DNA from: Carposina sasakii
Lineage: Eukaryota > Arthropoda > Insecta > Lepidoptera > Carposinidae
Assembly: GCA_014607495.2 (NCBI GenBank)
Contig: CP053154.1
Span: 2,914,001-2,978,000 of the forward strand
Length of the DNA: 64,000 nt
Direction: 5' to 3'
Both the position numbers and the translations under genes were made by a program. A model generated the notes under the pieces. It had not been told where the DNA came from. It saw nothing but the letters and a program-made list of their open reading frames with translations, and did not search any database. The stretch's first letter is position 1. Every line of letters begins with the position of its first letter. Shown here piece by piece: positions 47,035 through 58,307 of the stretch.

Positions 47035-47060
47035 GTGTATGTGCAATAAAGAATAAGAAT

Positions 47061-47582
47061 GAACCTAAAAACGACTTTAAAGTAAAGCGGTTCGAAATAC
47101 AGAACGTAATGTATTAAAATACGCTAATATTGAGCCTTGGAAAAGGTAGCATCTATCTTCAAGTATCAAATTGCGCATAAGATTGAATGAAAAATTACTA
47201 CTGCACGTGTAGGTACACGCACGTAGGTACGCGTCTTTTAATACAAAACTCCATCAGCCTATTTTACGAAATAGGCTCAATATTGCATACACTGAAAAAA
47301 TCACAATACATACCACATTTTCAAATAGTAAAAAGCCGTTACCACAAGCCGGGCACTGTATGCGAGGTCACGATCGAGTAAATCCTTCCAATGTATGCGC
47401 GGGACGTCTCGCCGTATCAGATCGAATGAAATGTGCTCCCAATTCAATGTTTTTCTATGGCTTTTGAATATTATTAGTGCTTTTGAGTCAGATTTCGTGT
47501 GAGCTGATAGTAAGATCTTTTTTAAACGTTTTGGTTAATGTAATATGTACATGTCGGAGGCGATGTTATAGAATACGCCGTG
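47061..47582. other. Non-coding stretch
   Basis: No supported gene; the 64-codon frame at 47187 has no domain. Confidence 0.5.
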
Positions 47583-47930
47583 TTAAAGTCTCGAGCACAC
47601 CGGATGCGTATGCGTACACGTAAACGTAGACGTACACGTACCTCTGAGTTTAATGTATAGGAACGGTTGCACCAAACTGAATTAGAATTTAAATTTTTCA
47701 AAATTCAAATTCAAAATCATTTATTCGACATGAAAGCATTAACAACTTGTTTGTCGATTGTCTAATTATATGTTACTTTCTATGTACGCACCCCAAAGTG
47801 AAACCGCTACCAAACAAAAAAGGAGGTGAATTTAAACAACCCAAAAAAAAATCGCAAAACTTTTGCTTTGGCAACGGTCACCACCCCAAGGTGCGGTGTG
47901 TGGAACTGTCACCGCTTGACGTCTAGTCGA
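47583..47930. mobile_element. MITE family G, copy 2, interrupted by a 237-bp insertion
   Basis: TTAA (47583-47586), then TCTCGAGCACACCGGATGC and the CpG-rich arm to GGAAC (47660-47664). An unrelated 237-bp segment (47665-47901) follows, then GGAAC again (47902-47906) and 'tgtcaccgcttgacgtct', the G interior. The repeated GGAAC is the target duplication of the insert. The insert (ggttgcaccaaactg...ggtgcggtgtg) is an unidentified repeat. Confidence 0.65.
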
Positions 47931-48267
47931 TTCCCACTCGGTTGAGGAATTTTTTCCATTTCTTTATTAATAACTAGTGACTAAGTCCGTAGTTAGTTTC
48001 GTAGCGTGCTACGAACTACGGCGCTGTACCTGACTGTCCTACTTATTTATACCTTGTGTTCTACTACATAGTGGCAGTGACGTACTGAATTTCCACGTTC
48101 GGTTCGCTTCACATAATATCTCTTGAAATCATCTCAAAATAATTATGTTGATTCACCACTTAGAACTTTTCGCTACGATTAACTTATGATGTCACTACTC
48201 TGAAGCGGTAGTCTGATGAGTTGACTGATATATTATATTTTAAAAAATCATATACATATAGACATGG
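47931..48267. other. Non-coding stretch
   Basis: No gene or repeat recognised. Confidence 0.5.
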
Positions 48268-48478
48268 CTGTTCCCGTAATGGGGTAGCCAGAACTGCAGC
48301 ATTATAAAAGATATCTACAGCTACGTTTATAGCATCAGCATAGCTGGAACAGATGTAAATTACCAGTGACAAGTTTCTAACTTATCACCTGAGTAGGTAT
48401 ATGCCCGAGTTCCTTAGTCAACTCTTACGACATGCACGGAATGAGATGCACCTGATATTTTCTACTCGTAGTGAAGCC
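48268..48478 (-). repeat. Interspersed repeat H, copy 5
   Basis: 'ggctgttcccgtaatggggt' 'agccagaactgcag' ... 'actcttacgacatgcacgga' 'atgagatgc' ... 'gaagccccgcata' is the reverse of the family core. Confidence 0.65.
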
Positions 48479-48510
48479 CCGCATAGGAGAACAATGGTCA
48501 AATTATTATT

Positions 48511-48775
48511 TTTCATCATCAGCCTATTGCAGTCCACTGCTGGACGTAGGCCTCCCCCAGGGCATGCCACAAGACTGCCATGGGGGTATTTGCCCATAGT
48601 CACCACGCTGGGCAGGCGGGTTGGTGACCGCAGTTTGTATTTTGGACTATGTTGTCAACACGGGAGGCGCTGCTGCCCACCTCCAGGAAACCCTTAATCG
48701 CCTCGTACGATACCCACGGGCAGACATGGGGTGGTACGAATTCTACTCTACCGGCATCACGCGGCCTGGTTAAAA
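48511..48775 (+). repeat. Interspersed repeat B, copy 4 (longest)
   Basis: From 'tcatcatcagcctattgcag' through 'gccatgggggtatttgccca', 'tagtcaccacgctgggcagg', 'cgggaggcgctgctgcccac' to 'ggcatcacgcgg'. It defines the longest extent of the family here. Overlapping frames on both strands are artefacts. Confidence 0.75.
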
Positions 48776-51244
48776 TAAGGTTATAACTGTGAACTAACTT
48801 AGCCATTTATTATGTTGCCTTAGGAAAACAATTAAATAGTCCATTTTACTATGTGTTACGATGTAAAAAAGATCCCGACCGTTACACCCAAGTTACCTGA
48901 CTGCCATTGTCAATTTTAGGTTCTAAAATCACAGAGCGGACACCGGCCATCTTGAGCAACGCAAAGTTCCGAACTAGTTTGTCACTTCCAGTCTAAAGTT
49001 CGTATGTGCTTTAATTACGACGTCCCACGAATTTTAATTGTACTAAGTAAAATAAATGAAACAAATTCAAAATTACAATGATACTAGCGCCTTTGTGAGA
49101 GGACTTTGGAACTGATACGAATTACAGAGTTAGTAGTTTCACTGCGACGTGATTTCCAAGTTGGAGAGAAAGACCCTTATTTCATGATGTGTGTCAGAAA
49201 TGATAAAGTGTTTGTTGCTTCCACTTTGACCTTTTCCGTTTGTGTGTGCCAATGATTTTTGTAACTTACGCTTTTCTATTCGATATTGGTTTCTAAAAAA
49301 TGTTGATGTTTTGTTTGTTCAGTTATAATGCGCTACTCATTAGCTTTTTTAAGTTAAACTACGTTTGAACGTAAATGTAGCTAGACTTTGGTAGCATGTA
49401 CCTAATCATTGGGTCTTTATCTATAGTCAACTTAAGTAGTTACATAATAAATGTGTTTTTACGAGGACATACTTTCTTTTTACTTACAATTTCAAAACGA
49501 TACCCACGTTCAATTGCTCTCTTTAAAATGTAATCAATTATCACAGAATCAAGTACAATCTGGTTTCTAAAAAATATAAACTTCATATTTTCATTATATC
49601 TATTCACAATCATAGTCAATCAATTTACACATTTAATTTTATTTCTCAATCATACTGAAAGCATTATTTATATACATTTAACTTTTCGACACGCATTAAT
49701 AATAAGCCTTTAAATCTATAAACTCTTCAACAACACATTTTTAATCTCGAGCACATAGAACACACAGTATAAATATATCTTCACAAAATTCACAGCACGT
49801 AGGTAGTCCCACACTATGATCCCTAAGATCTTATGTCGTGGGCATTAAGTAACAGTATAAAAATACATAGTTAATTAAAGTACTATCTAATACCCACAAA
49901 TAAACATTCATACTAATCACATCAATGTTTGCATCTATAGCGATTTATACACAGGACCTACGACGTCGCGTCGCTGACAGGGTCACTACTAACTACGCCA
50001 ATCGGTCGTCAATCTTTGATAAGTCGCAAATACGTAACAAAATTTACCGGCACCATGAAGAAAGAGCAAATAGTACATATGCGATAGCTAATCAAGACAA
50101 CATTTGCCTCCAACGATTATTTCACCATTCCGCCAGTCACCCGTGCAACGGCAACACTTTTTTCTTCCAGTTACCTCTCAACAGTTTTACTTGCCGGATA
50201 CCTAATAATAAAAATATAGCGTTGAGATATTTTTGGAAGTGAGTGCGGAAATGGTCAAATACATACAGAAAACTTCATTATAATCGGTCAAGTCGTTTTT
50301 TACTTTTCGAGAGACGAACGGTAACAGAAAACCACTTTTGTGTAAAGGAATAAGTAATAGAAGACTACAAAACATAAAGAAAAGATATAAAAGATAGATA
50401 GAAACTGCAAAGATAGCAGATGAGGTTAAACATATGATATCAACCTTCCCCTTTTTCTCTTTTCTTCATGAGTACAACAACCTGCTAGGCCCGTCATAAT
50501 CCGTGGTAAGCCATAGCCCATTTTACTGTACATTTCGCTCCAAAGTGCCCAGAAAGCCTGCAGCGGAGCGAACATTCATTTGCATAAAATTTTACAATGA
50601 GTATAATACCGCTTTTAAGCCGGAACCAAAAGAAATTCAGTATTTTGTTTGAGCTAACAAAAGAGTGTTTTAACGCCCCTGATTGATGGTGATGGATAAA
50701 CACGTTTAAGGAGTTACTGTTGTATATAACTCTTTATTTCAAAGTTAATGGAATAAACCATTGGCATGGCACCTTTATTTATTGTAAAGAAACTAAAAAT
50801 ATTTTTGTAAAATCGGTAGATGACCTGAGTTTTTCGCCCTTACATAAAGTAATTACCTATTTAGGTACAGCGTAACGGCTGAATGTTCTATTAAACTTAA
50901 AGGTCAAATAGAGACTAATTTAACATTAGTGTTTGCCAAAACGTATCAGGTCACGAGCAAAACATGGTTCCATAGTTACTTTTAAAGAAAATATATAAAT
51001 GAATAAGTAGTTCATTAGAGAGATTTTTGTTACTATGAATATACGAAATTAGGTCATGCTCTAGCTGCTAACCGGTAACCATGGAAACAGTCCAACGTGT
51101 TGAAACTTTAGTTATTATTATAACGGAACCTTGAAAAAAGTTGGTATATCTATACTGAAAGCAATTTGGTCGACATCCAATCGCCTTACTAGAAGAAAAA
51201 ACTTTTTATACCGTATTTAAATGAATACAAATAACATAAAATCA
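48776..51244. other. Long non-coding stretch
   Basis: 2.5 kb without a supported gene. The 105-codon frame 49925-50242 is the longest but shows no domain, splice context or homology that I recognise. No repeats recognised. Confidence 0.45.
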
Positions 51245-51249
51245 TTAAA

Positions 51250-51472
51250 GGCTCGAGCACACCGGATGCGTGTGCGTGCACGTAAGCGTAGACGTACACG
51301 TACCTCTGAGTTTAATCTATAGAACTGTCACCGCTTGACGTCTATGCTTACGTCTCCGCATACGCATCCGGTCTGCCCGTGCCTATACAATTCCATACAT
51401 TACAACTCAGAGGTACGAGTACGTATACGTCTACGCTTACGTGCACGCACACGCATCCGGTGTGCTCGAGCC
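51250..51472. mobile_element. MITE family G, copy 3, complete (223 bp)
   Basis: Terminal inverted repeats of about 66-73 bp start GGCTCGAGCACACCGGATGC and are rich in CpG and alternating TACG/TGCG. TTAA lies outside both ends (51245-51248 and 51473-51476). TTAA flanks fit a piggyBac- or Kolobok-type mobiliser. The interior repeats parts of the arm in inverted order (cttacgtctccgcatacgca). No coding capacity. Confidence 0.8.
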
Positions 51473-51476
51473 TTAA

Positions 51477-52544
51477 ACAATGATACTAATATTGCAGCCG
51501 TATATTTCTTTAAACGACATAGTTTTTTAATACATTTGCTTCAGCATTTTCATATCGACACGTGGCTAGCTGGAAGACAAATGCAGTAAGTAAATTACTA
51601 AAACAAATACAAACAGACGCGGCCACCGTTGTGTAAACTGTGTAACTTTGAATTAGGGACGGACATACAAACAAAACGGCTGAGGCAAATTGCCCCGAGT
51701 CTTATTTATTGCGGAGACCTAAAATAATACAATAGACTTGGAAGTACCTGGAATGTAGCAAAGTTTTCAACTTAGGAACAGAAAATTGTTCTTTGTTGCT
51801 AACCTTACATGAGCTGAATATTAAAGAATATATAGGTTTTTTACAAATATAAACTTTTATCATCCAGAGACATTAATTTTATTACAAGTTAAATATAAGT
51901 AGATGAAAAAAAAGGTTTTATTTTTAAAATGTAATAAATTAATTTAAATTCAAAAACAACAGTAATTCAAGACGAAGAAAGCTATGCGAGCAAACAAACT
52001 TATTCTACTCTATTTTTATTGTCCCTAGAGTTTTATTTTCTTCTGGATCCAATTTTAATACGTCATAAAGCGTTATTGGTTTTCTTTTGTTCCATGTTTT
52101 CGGCATACGAGGTAACATGAGGCATGTTTGCGCTGACTGTGATTTACTTTTGTTTGAATAAGGAAGTATATAAAAGGTTTGTTTTTATCGCTTTAGTAGG
52201 GAAATATTAATGAATTGGGCCATTGGAATAAAACAATCTAAATCTATATGTATCGACATGATTATTAAAGATAATTGCTCTGACGAACTACTTACACATA
52301 AATAATTTATTTAGCTTCAATTGACTATTAAAACTACAATGGCTCACTAATAAAGGGTTACACTATTATGTAGTTTTTAAGTTATCATACTATTTGTACC
52401 CAATTGCGGTTATTATCTTTTAGTTATAAAAAAATATTATAGCATTTTACTTGTTTTCTTTTATGAGGAATCTTTACAGTATACCTAGTATTATATAACC
52501 TGTAGGATAGAATAAGAGTAGGTAAATGACGAGCTGGAACAAAC
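51477..52544. other. Non-coding stretch
   Basis: No gene or repeat recognised. Confidence 0.5.
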
Positions 52545-52800
52545 ACTTTGCATACACACATGGAGACGGTTATGCTCAGGGTTTCTTGGAGCACTTAGCT
52601 CGAAGAACCAATGGCCGATGGAGTCGAGTAGTTTGAGAGACAACGTACTGGCAAGCTCCAGAATGGGAAGGCCACACTAGAGACGGACTGAAAATGAACG
52701 GACGACCTAGTCAGAGTCGCAGGTATCTGCTGGATGCAGGTCGTGTCAAACCGGTTATAGTGAAAGTTATTGTACAGCGATGGACTTCATCGCTGTAATG
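52545..52800 (+). pseudogene. Decayed LINE reverse transcriptase C-terminus
   Basis: Short in-frame blocks in order: ARRTNGRWSRVV, DDLVRVAGICWMQVVSNR, VIVQRWTSSL. They correspond to the '...DGRWSR...WTDDLVRVAG..WMQ.A.(D/N)R...VQQWTS' tail of a LINE family very common in Lepidoptera (family knowledge). Frames shift between blocks, so it is a dead 5'-truncated copy. Confidence 0.7.
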
Positions 52801-53059
52801 ATGACCCACAAAACGATTTGCACTCGGATGAACTCTGAACAAGTATCAGTTTATACTAATTTCAAGAGAGAATACGATAACCGATCGACACCATATTGAC
52901 TCCCCGGACCAGTACCTAATGACTAACGTTAAGTGAGACATTATTGAAAAACACACGAGATTTAAAATTTCCAACTAAATAATTATCAAAGTAATATAAG
53001 GTCATAAATTTAAAGTATTTTGACTTATTAGGTATACCTTAACTCTAAAATGCAACTTG

Positions 53060-53168
53060 ATAAGTAGACTTTAGACCTCAATATCTTGGAAACCAGACAC
53101 TTCCCAGGTATGCTTCGAAAAATGTTCGTGATGATGAGGAGAATGCGTGGTATTCAGAAACGTTGACG
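53060..53168 (+). mobile_element. MITE family D, copy 5 (end fragment)
   Basis: 'tcttggaaaccagacacttc', 'gatgatgaggaga', 'cgttgacgaccaaaaa' match the 3' third of 13496-13874. The rest is absent. Confidence 0.65.
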
Positions 53169-53220
53169 ACCAAAAAATAGTTTCTTAGAATTAGTTTAAT
53201 TGCATGTTTTGTAAAAAAAT

Positions 53221-53345
53221 TCTCTTAATTTGCTTGGCTTGCTGAAAGAGATCTCTTGTAGAGATAAGCTTGCCATTGTACATGCATCTCTTCTTTTATC
53301 CTGTAATTTATATTTTTTGTATGTGCAATAAAGTATAAGAATATA
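53221..53345 (+). repeat. LINE 3' tail
   Basis: 'ggcttgctgaaagagatctc' 'ttgtagagataagcttgcc' ... 'ttttgtatgtgcaataaagt' 'ataag'. The same family as 26572 (minus) and the sequence split by the LTR element. Confidence 0.6.
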
Positions 53346-53614
53346 TTAAATTTCGGTCAAGTTTTGATGATACAGGAATATTGGCAATATGTTATGGGCC
53401 TGTATTATTTAGAACGTGGTTAACAAATTATTGAACAGGTTGTTCAAAAGTATACTCTGCTAACGGTTTTATAGGTCAAACTTTAGCTATCCATATAAAA
53501 GACGTCGTATTAATTACATTATTTATAACTCGAGAACGTCTGTACTGATCTGGCAGAAAATTTGTGGGAGGTAGTAGCTTAGAACCAGGAGACGAACATA
53601 GGATTAACCCGGGA
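53346..53614. other. Non-coding stretch
   Basis: Nothing recognised. Confidence 0.5.
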
Positions 53615-53691
53615 AAATATTTTTACCCTGATAATTTTGACATTTTGTTTTTACTGCAGTCCACGTGGACGAAGTCGCGGGCGTCCACTAG
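53615..53691 (+). mobile_element. Helitron-like 3' end fragment
   Basis: 'cgggaaaatatttttaccct' ... 'actgcagtccacgtggacga' 'agtcgcgggcgtccactag' followed by T. Same terminus as 29573. Confidence 0.6.
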
Positions 53692-53971
53692 TAGCTAATA
53701 AATTATGGTAGGATCTATCAAGTATAAAAATATTGTTCAATTGCCATTTTATACAATTGTACCTACACTATATGGTAGTTTTCTACAAAATTGTCAGTCA
53801 GTTTTATTTACCGTGTATTTTCATATCCCGGGCACTTTGCCAGCACAGCACTGATTCCGGTCCCACGGTGCTCACGAGCAGTGCAAGTAATCATTGAATT
53901 TTAAATGGTTACCTACGTTGTGAATATAGTACTGTGGATATGAAAAACCAAGTCATGATGCTGAACTTATA

Positions 53972-54598
53972 CAGGATGTAACAGAAAGGGTATGTTAAGC
54001 GAAAAGCTATACAGGGTGATTTTTGGTCGTCAACGTTTCCGAAAACTACGGAATCTCCTCATCATCACGATCATTTTTCTCCATGGAAGCATACCTGGGA
54101 AGTGTCTGGTTTCCAAAATATTAGGGTCCAAAGTTAAGTAAATAGACTGCGTTTTTCTGCATAAATGCACATAGACGCGCGTAGCAGGATTTTTTCACGA
54201 AAAATAATTAATATCTGTCTATAAAAAAACTAACATAAACACTAGACACTATAAATTTCGATCAAGGAATTTAAAATTAAAAAAAAAAAAAAAAATCCCA
54301 GCATTTTTTTTGGCATAAACTTACTTTATTTCATGTATAGAATACGTACCCTTCGTTAAAGGTGGCCACAAAAAAAAACCCTGTATAAATAGCCCACTAA
54401 AAGGAACCTACCCACAAAATTTGAGAGTCGAAATTTATTTTTCCAGATAATATGGAGAATTCCTAAACAACTCAGGAATGTTCATACAATCTTGAAAAAT
54501 AAACATGTGATTTTGAGTCTCAAATTTTGGGAATAGGTTCTCAATAATGGGCTATTTACATACCTTTTCGCTTAACATACCTTTTCTGTTACACCCTG
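53972..54598 (+). mobile_element. MITE family E, copy 2, carrying a nested MITE D
   Basis: Left end CAGGATGTAACAGAAAGGG after TA, right end CTTTTCTGTTACACCCTG before TA. The E sequence is interrupted at 54010 ('gcgaaaagcta') and resumes at 54386 ('taaatagcccac'). E ends are long inverted repeats (about 50 bp: 'tatgttaagcgaaaagctat' versus 'cttttcgcttaacatacc'). Confidence 0.75.
54012..54383 (-). mobile_element. MITE family D, copy 3, nested in E
   Basis: CAGGGTG ... CCCTG flanked by TA on each side (54010-54011, 54384-54385). Reverse complement of 13496-13874. Insertion into E shows that E was present first at this locus. Confidence 0.8.
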
Positions 54599-54892
54599 TA
54601 TATTCGTCATAATAATATTTTATAATTATTTCCGTACATCGCTGCTGTCCATGTGACTGTGCAAATGTATGGTTCTAGTATTTAAGTTTGTATGTCAGCC
54701 GATAAAATTTTTAAAATAATTGTAATCATAGGGAAAATCCTCAAAAACTAAGCAAATGCAAAGGAAATTATGTTTAGACAGCCATTGCCTTTAGTGATAT
54801 GATACGGAATGAAGTTCGCCGGGTTGGCTAATTATAGTTACAAATAATTGAATGAATTTCTAGTACGGATTTTCTAAAAATTGTCACTTAGC

Positions 54893-55035
54893 TATACCCG
54901 AAAAAGGTTGGCGTCAGGTAGGCAGCCGGCCGTAAACAAATGCCAAATCTTTGGCAAAGTGAGATTCAAAAGAAGCCATATTACGCCGACCTCATAAATA
55001 AAATTAGATAAGCGCAGGGAGATATAGAGATAGTT
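54893..55035 (+). repeat. Interspersed repeat J, copy
   Basis: 'gctatacccgaaaaaggttg', 'gcgtcaggtaggcagccggc', 'aaatctttggcaaagtgaga'. Matches 31476-31600. Confidence 0.6.
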
Positions 55036-55480
55036 ACAAATAAACTCATAAACTCAAAAGAATACCAACATGAATTATGAAAATCATTGTTGCACATAAA
55101 ACTGCATAACCACGTTTTGCTAAACTTTGTTCTACAACACGTATATGTTGAGCCTTAAACGATCGTATTGTCCGACGTAGCTCGTGCGACGACAACTAAT
55201 CGCCAATAACGAACGAAATATTGCCATTGCTAACTTTCTATAGGCATTAAGCCAAAAACATTACCTTAAAAAAGTTTAGAGCGATGCAGTGCGGCGGAAA
55301 TTTACTGCAGGGGCTTGACGCGTATGCCGTACCATTCACGTTCATTTGATTTGATGATTCGAGACTAACATTTAAATTTATTTAATTGGCCAATTTAAAT
55401 TGCCTATATAAGAAAAAGGTCTCTTGTAGGTGATGAGAAGTTAGGTGCACTGCAGAACATAGGCCTCCCACATTTTTTTT
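55036..55480. other. Non-coding stretch
   Basis: No gene. A short repeat B relic (aacataggcctccca) lies at 55456-55470. Confidence 0.45.
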
Positions 55481-56024
55481 AACTCTTTCCGTCACGCTTT
55501 TAGATTAAGAATATTTTTAACATATGTATGTAAGTTTTAGCATTATTAACAATAAAAAAATCATATAAAGTAGGAAAAAAAATTATTTATTAAGGTTTTC
55601 GAAAAATGAGGTGGTTAGTGCCACTAACCACCATGACTATTGATACAAACTATTAATGATAATTTACGCATTTCGATGTGAATACACTGCAAAAAACTTA
55701 AGAGTAGTAGTATTTTCATGTAAATATATATAAAACAGATAAATGAGAATAAAGTTAATAAAAAACATTGAAGATAAAAGCTAACTTACTTACCTGTTAT
55801 TTTTTTTTATAAAACACGCAATTAAAATTACGTAAGTGCAATATTCAATTCAACTAAATTGAGTTGTCATTCTTTCATTTGGCGGTATATTCGGTCGTAT
55901 CTTGTCAAGCATGAATCGAACTTTCATGATAATTCAACCGATTATAAGTAGATGGCATAGATTTTAATTAAAAAATTCAGAAATAGGTGGTTAGTGACAC
56001 TAACCACCAAGACTGAAAGAGTTA
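55481..56024. mobile_element. TTAA-type MITE 'M' with internal perfect palindromes
   Basis: TTAACTCTTTCCGTC at the left end (from 55479) and GACTGAAAGAGTTAA at the right (56011-56025) form short terminal inverted repeats at TTAA, as in piggyBac-like elements. Two internal hairpins share the arm GGTGGTTAGTG: one at 55610-55632 (one-base loop C) and one at 55985-56007 (one-base loop A), the latter next to the right terminus. No coding capacity. Confidence 0.65.
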
Positions 56025-56072
56025 ACAAATCAAAAAGTATAAAAGTTATTAAACGAACTTATCTTGACAATT

Positions 56073-56158
56073 ATATCGAGGGGTGAAAGGCTATTTGGGA
56101 TAAGCGCCATTTATATATATATGGTGCTTATCCCAAACAGCCTTTCATTCCTCGATAT
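56073..56158. repeat. 86-bp near-perfect hairpin
   Basis: Arms of 43 nt with essentially no loop: ATATCGAGG(G)... against its reverse complement ending CCTCGATAT. Core TTTGGGATAAGC pairs with GCTTATCCCAAA. Five arm differences, three of which remain G-U pairs in RNA of the plus strand. Could be a tiny palindromic MITE or an RNA hairpin. Confidence 0.6.
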
Positions 56159-56539
56159 GTTTCGCTCGAAGATAGCAAACAAAAATTTCAAGAAACAAAA
56201 TAATATAACCTACTAACAAGGCACCGTGTAAGATTTTACAAGACTTTAATAAACTTTTGTGTTCACAATATTCAGTAGAACATGATTTGCTATATTTATG
56301 TTAATAATATAATAATTTCTTTGCTTCATAAATTATTCTTACATGCTAAGATGTTAAAGAAGTTTAATTACTATTTGATATGTTTCTATGATTAACTTAC
56401 ACGTGCCTAATTTATTTTATTACACGTGTCGATAGATATAAATTACGACAAAATTATTGTCAAGGTAGTCTACAAACACTCACATCAGCCTATTACAGTC
56501 CACCATATAACTTTATAACTAATAAATAATTATAAAATT

Positions 56540-56760
56540 ATTAATAAAGAAAATGGAAAAAATTCTTTACCCGAGTAGGAATCGAACCCACGACCGCTGC
56601 AAACCGTGCCAGCCGCTATAACTACTAAGCCACCGGGACAATTACTCGCATGACGAATTTTACCATCTCTTTTCTAAACAAATAAATAAAAACTAAGATT
56701 TTTCCGCAAGACTGTATAGCCAAGTTTCGAAATGATTTTTTTTTAGATAATTGTGTTAGG
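56540..56760 (-). mobile_element. tRNA-derived SINE, copy 2
   Basis: Minus-strand head: CCCGGTGGCTTAGTAGTTA (A-box region) and GTGGGTTCGATTCCTAC (intact B box), then CTCGGG pairing with the 5' CCCGG. The shared body 'aattactcgcatgacgaatt' 'ttaccatctctttt' ... 'tagccaagttt' links it to 16028-16225. Not a working tRNA: the anticodon arm does not fold properly. Confidence 0.7.
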
Positions 56761-57070
56761 CTATGCATTAAATAAAATTAACACAAACAAAAAAATTAAA
56801 TAGAACGGAGGATTTTTCCCAAGAAAATTATAGCAGAAAAAAATTATAATTTCAGAGTTGTGGCTCTCCGAAGTCGAAATGTTCCTGGATTCCATTACAT
56901 TTATTTACTTATTAATATAACCTGACATATACAGAAGGAATTTCGGACTGAGAAATTTTCCGCAGCGATTCATATGTGATTTTCTTGTTTTGGTAAAAAA
57001 GAACAAAGTTCCAAATCGAAAAAATCCTGTATTCTTTATAAATCGTAATCTATTGACTTTACTTTATCAT

Positions 57071-57300
57071 CCTGCAAAGGGATTATTGTTAGGGTCAAAC
57101 CCCCCATTGATTGGACTAATATGGGAATTTTGGCCCATACTTATCACGCTGGGCAGGCGAGTTGGTGACAGCAGTGTGATTTTCAGACTATGACACGGGA
57201 GGCGCTGCTGCCTACCTCCTGGAAACCCTTGATTGCCTCTGAACGATACCCACTGGCCGACATGGGGTGGTGCTATACTACTCTCCCGGCACCACACGGC
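57071..57300 (+). repeat. Interspersed repeat B, copy 5
   Basis: 'cccatacttatcacgctggg', 'caggcgagttggtgacagca', 'gggaggcgctgctgcctacc', 'ggcaccacacggc' match 48511-48775. The 5' start is diverged. The overlapping frames are artefacts. Confidence 0.7.
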
Positions 57301-57586
57301 TAATCAAGAATGTTACTTCATATTGAAAAATAGATATGTAATGTATCTAGGTATGTTTAGCGTTAAATGTTTAAATCATATATTACGGTTACAATATCTT
57401 TTATTAACACCATCATATCTTCAACTTAAACCTAAATGGTTTTGTTGGTTTTTAAGCCAAAACATCATATACTTTAATTTGGCCGAAACCCAAATCGGAG
57501 AGAGCCAACAGTTTAACCGGGTAATTACAAGCGTACACTATGTATGTGTAAATCTGCAGGATTGTACACTTGTTTAAGGGATATAG

Positions 57587-57824
57587 GTTGTAACAAAATG
57601 GGTGTGTTAAGCGAAAAGCTATGAATATGGCTAGAAAAAACCAATCCGCAAAGTGACTGGAATTTTTTAAGAACGTATGAACAATCTTGAGTTGTTTAGA
57701 AATTTCTCCGGATCCTATATTATCTGGAAAAATAAACATAAGATTTCGAGTCTCCAATTTTTGGGCAGATTCTTTATAGAGGGCTATTTTCATAGTTTTA
57801 CGTCAAACATATTTCTGTGCTCTA
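57587..57824 (+). mobile_element. MITE family E, copy 3 (diverged)
   Basis: 'ggttgtaacaaaatgggtgt' 'gttaagcgaaaagctatg' at the left; 'tttcatagttttacgtcaaa' 'catatttctgtg' at the right. It abuts copy 1 head-to-tail. Confidence 0.65.
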
Positions 57825-57826
57825 TA

Positions 57827-58069
57827 CAGGGTGTAACAAAAGGGGTATGTTAAGCGAAAAGCTATGTAAATAGCTCACTATAGAGAATCTATTTCCAAAA
57901 TTTGAGACGCAAAATCATATGTTTATTTTTCCAGATAGTATGGAGAAATCCTAAACAACTCAGGAATGTTCATACAATCTTTAAAAAAAATGTGATTTTG
58001 AGTCTCAAATTTTGGACGTGGGTTATTTACATAGCTTTTCGCTTAATATACCCTTTCTGTTACACCCTG
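57827..58069 (+). mobile_element. MITE family E, copy 1 (243 bp, best preserved)
   Basis: CAGGGTGTAACAAAAGGGG ... CCCTTTCTGTTACACCCTG between TA dinucleotides (57825-57826, 58070-58071). Terminal inverted repeats are about 50 bp, and an inner dyad pairs 'ccaaaatttgaga' with 'tctcaaattttgg'. Tc1/mariner-like by its TA flanks. No coding capacity; the frame 57902-58111 is spurious. Confidence 0.8.
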
Positions 58070-58307
58070 TATATCAAGGCTATAAGGTCTTGTGTCGTGG
58101 GTACCTACTAAACAACGGTATAAAAATACATATATAGAAATATTGATGATTTGGAAACTTGGAAACCATCCATAATATTCATAACAATAATCAATATGTT
58201 TGCCCCTACCGGGATTCGAATCAACTACACCAACCGGTGACAGATTGAATCAGAGAAATCTGATGCCAATATCTATGTAAACTCGAACATTATTTCCAAG
58301 AAATCTT

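Noticed and set aside
49925..50242. 105-codon plus-strand frame as a gene
   Set aside because: No recognisable domain, no splice or promoter context, and composition like the surrounding DNA.
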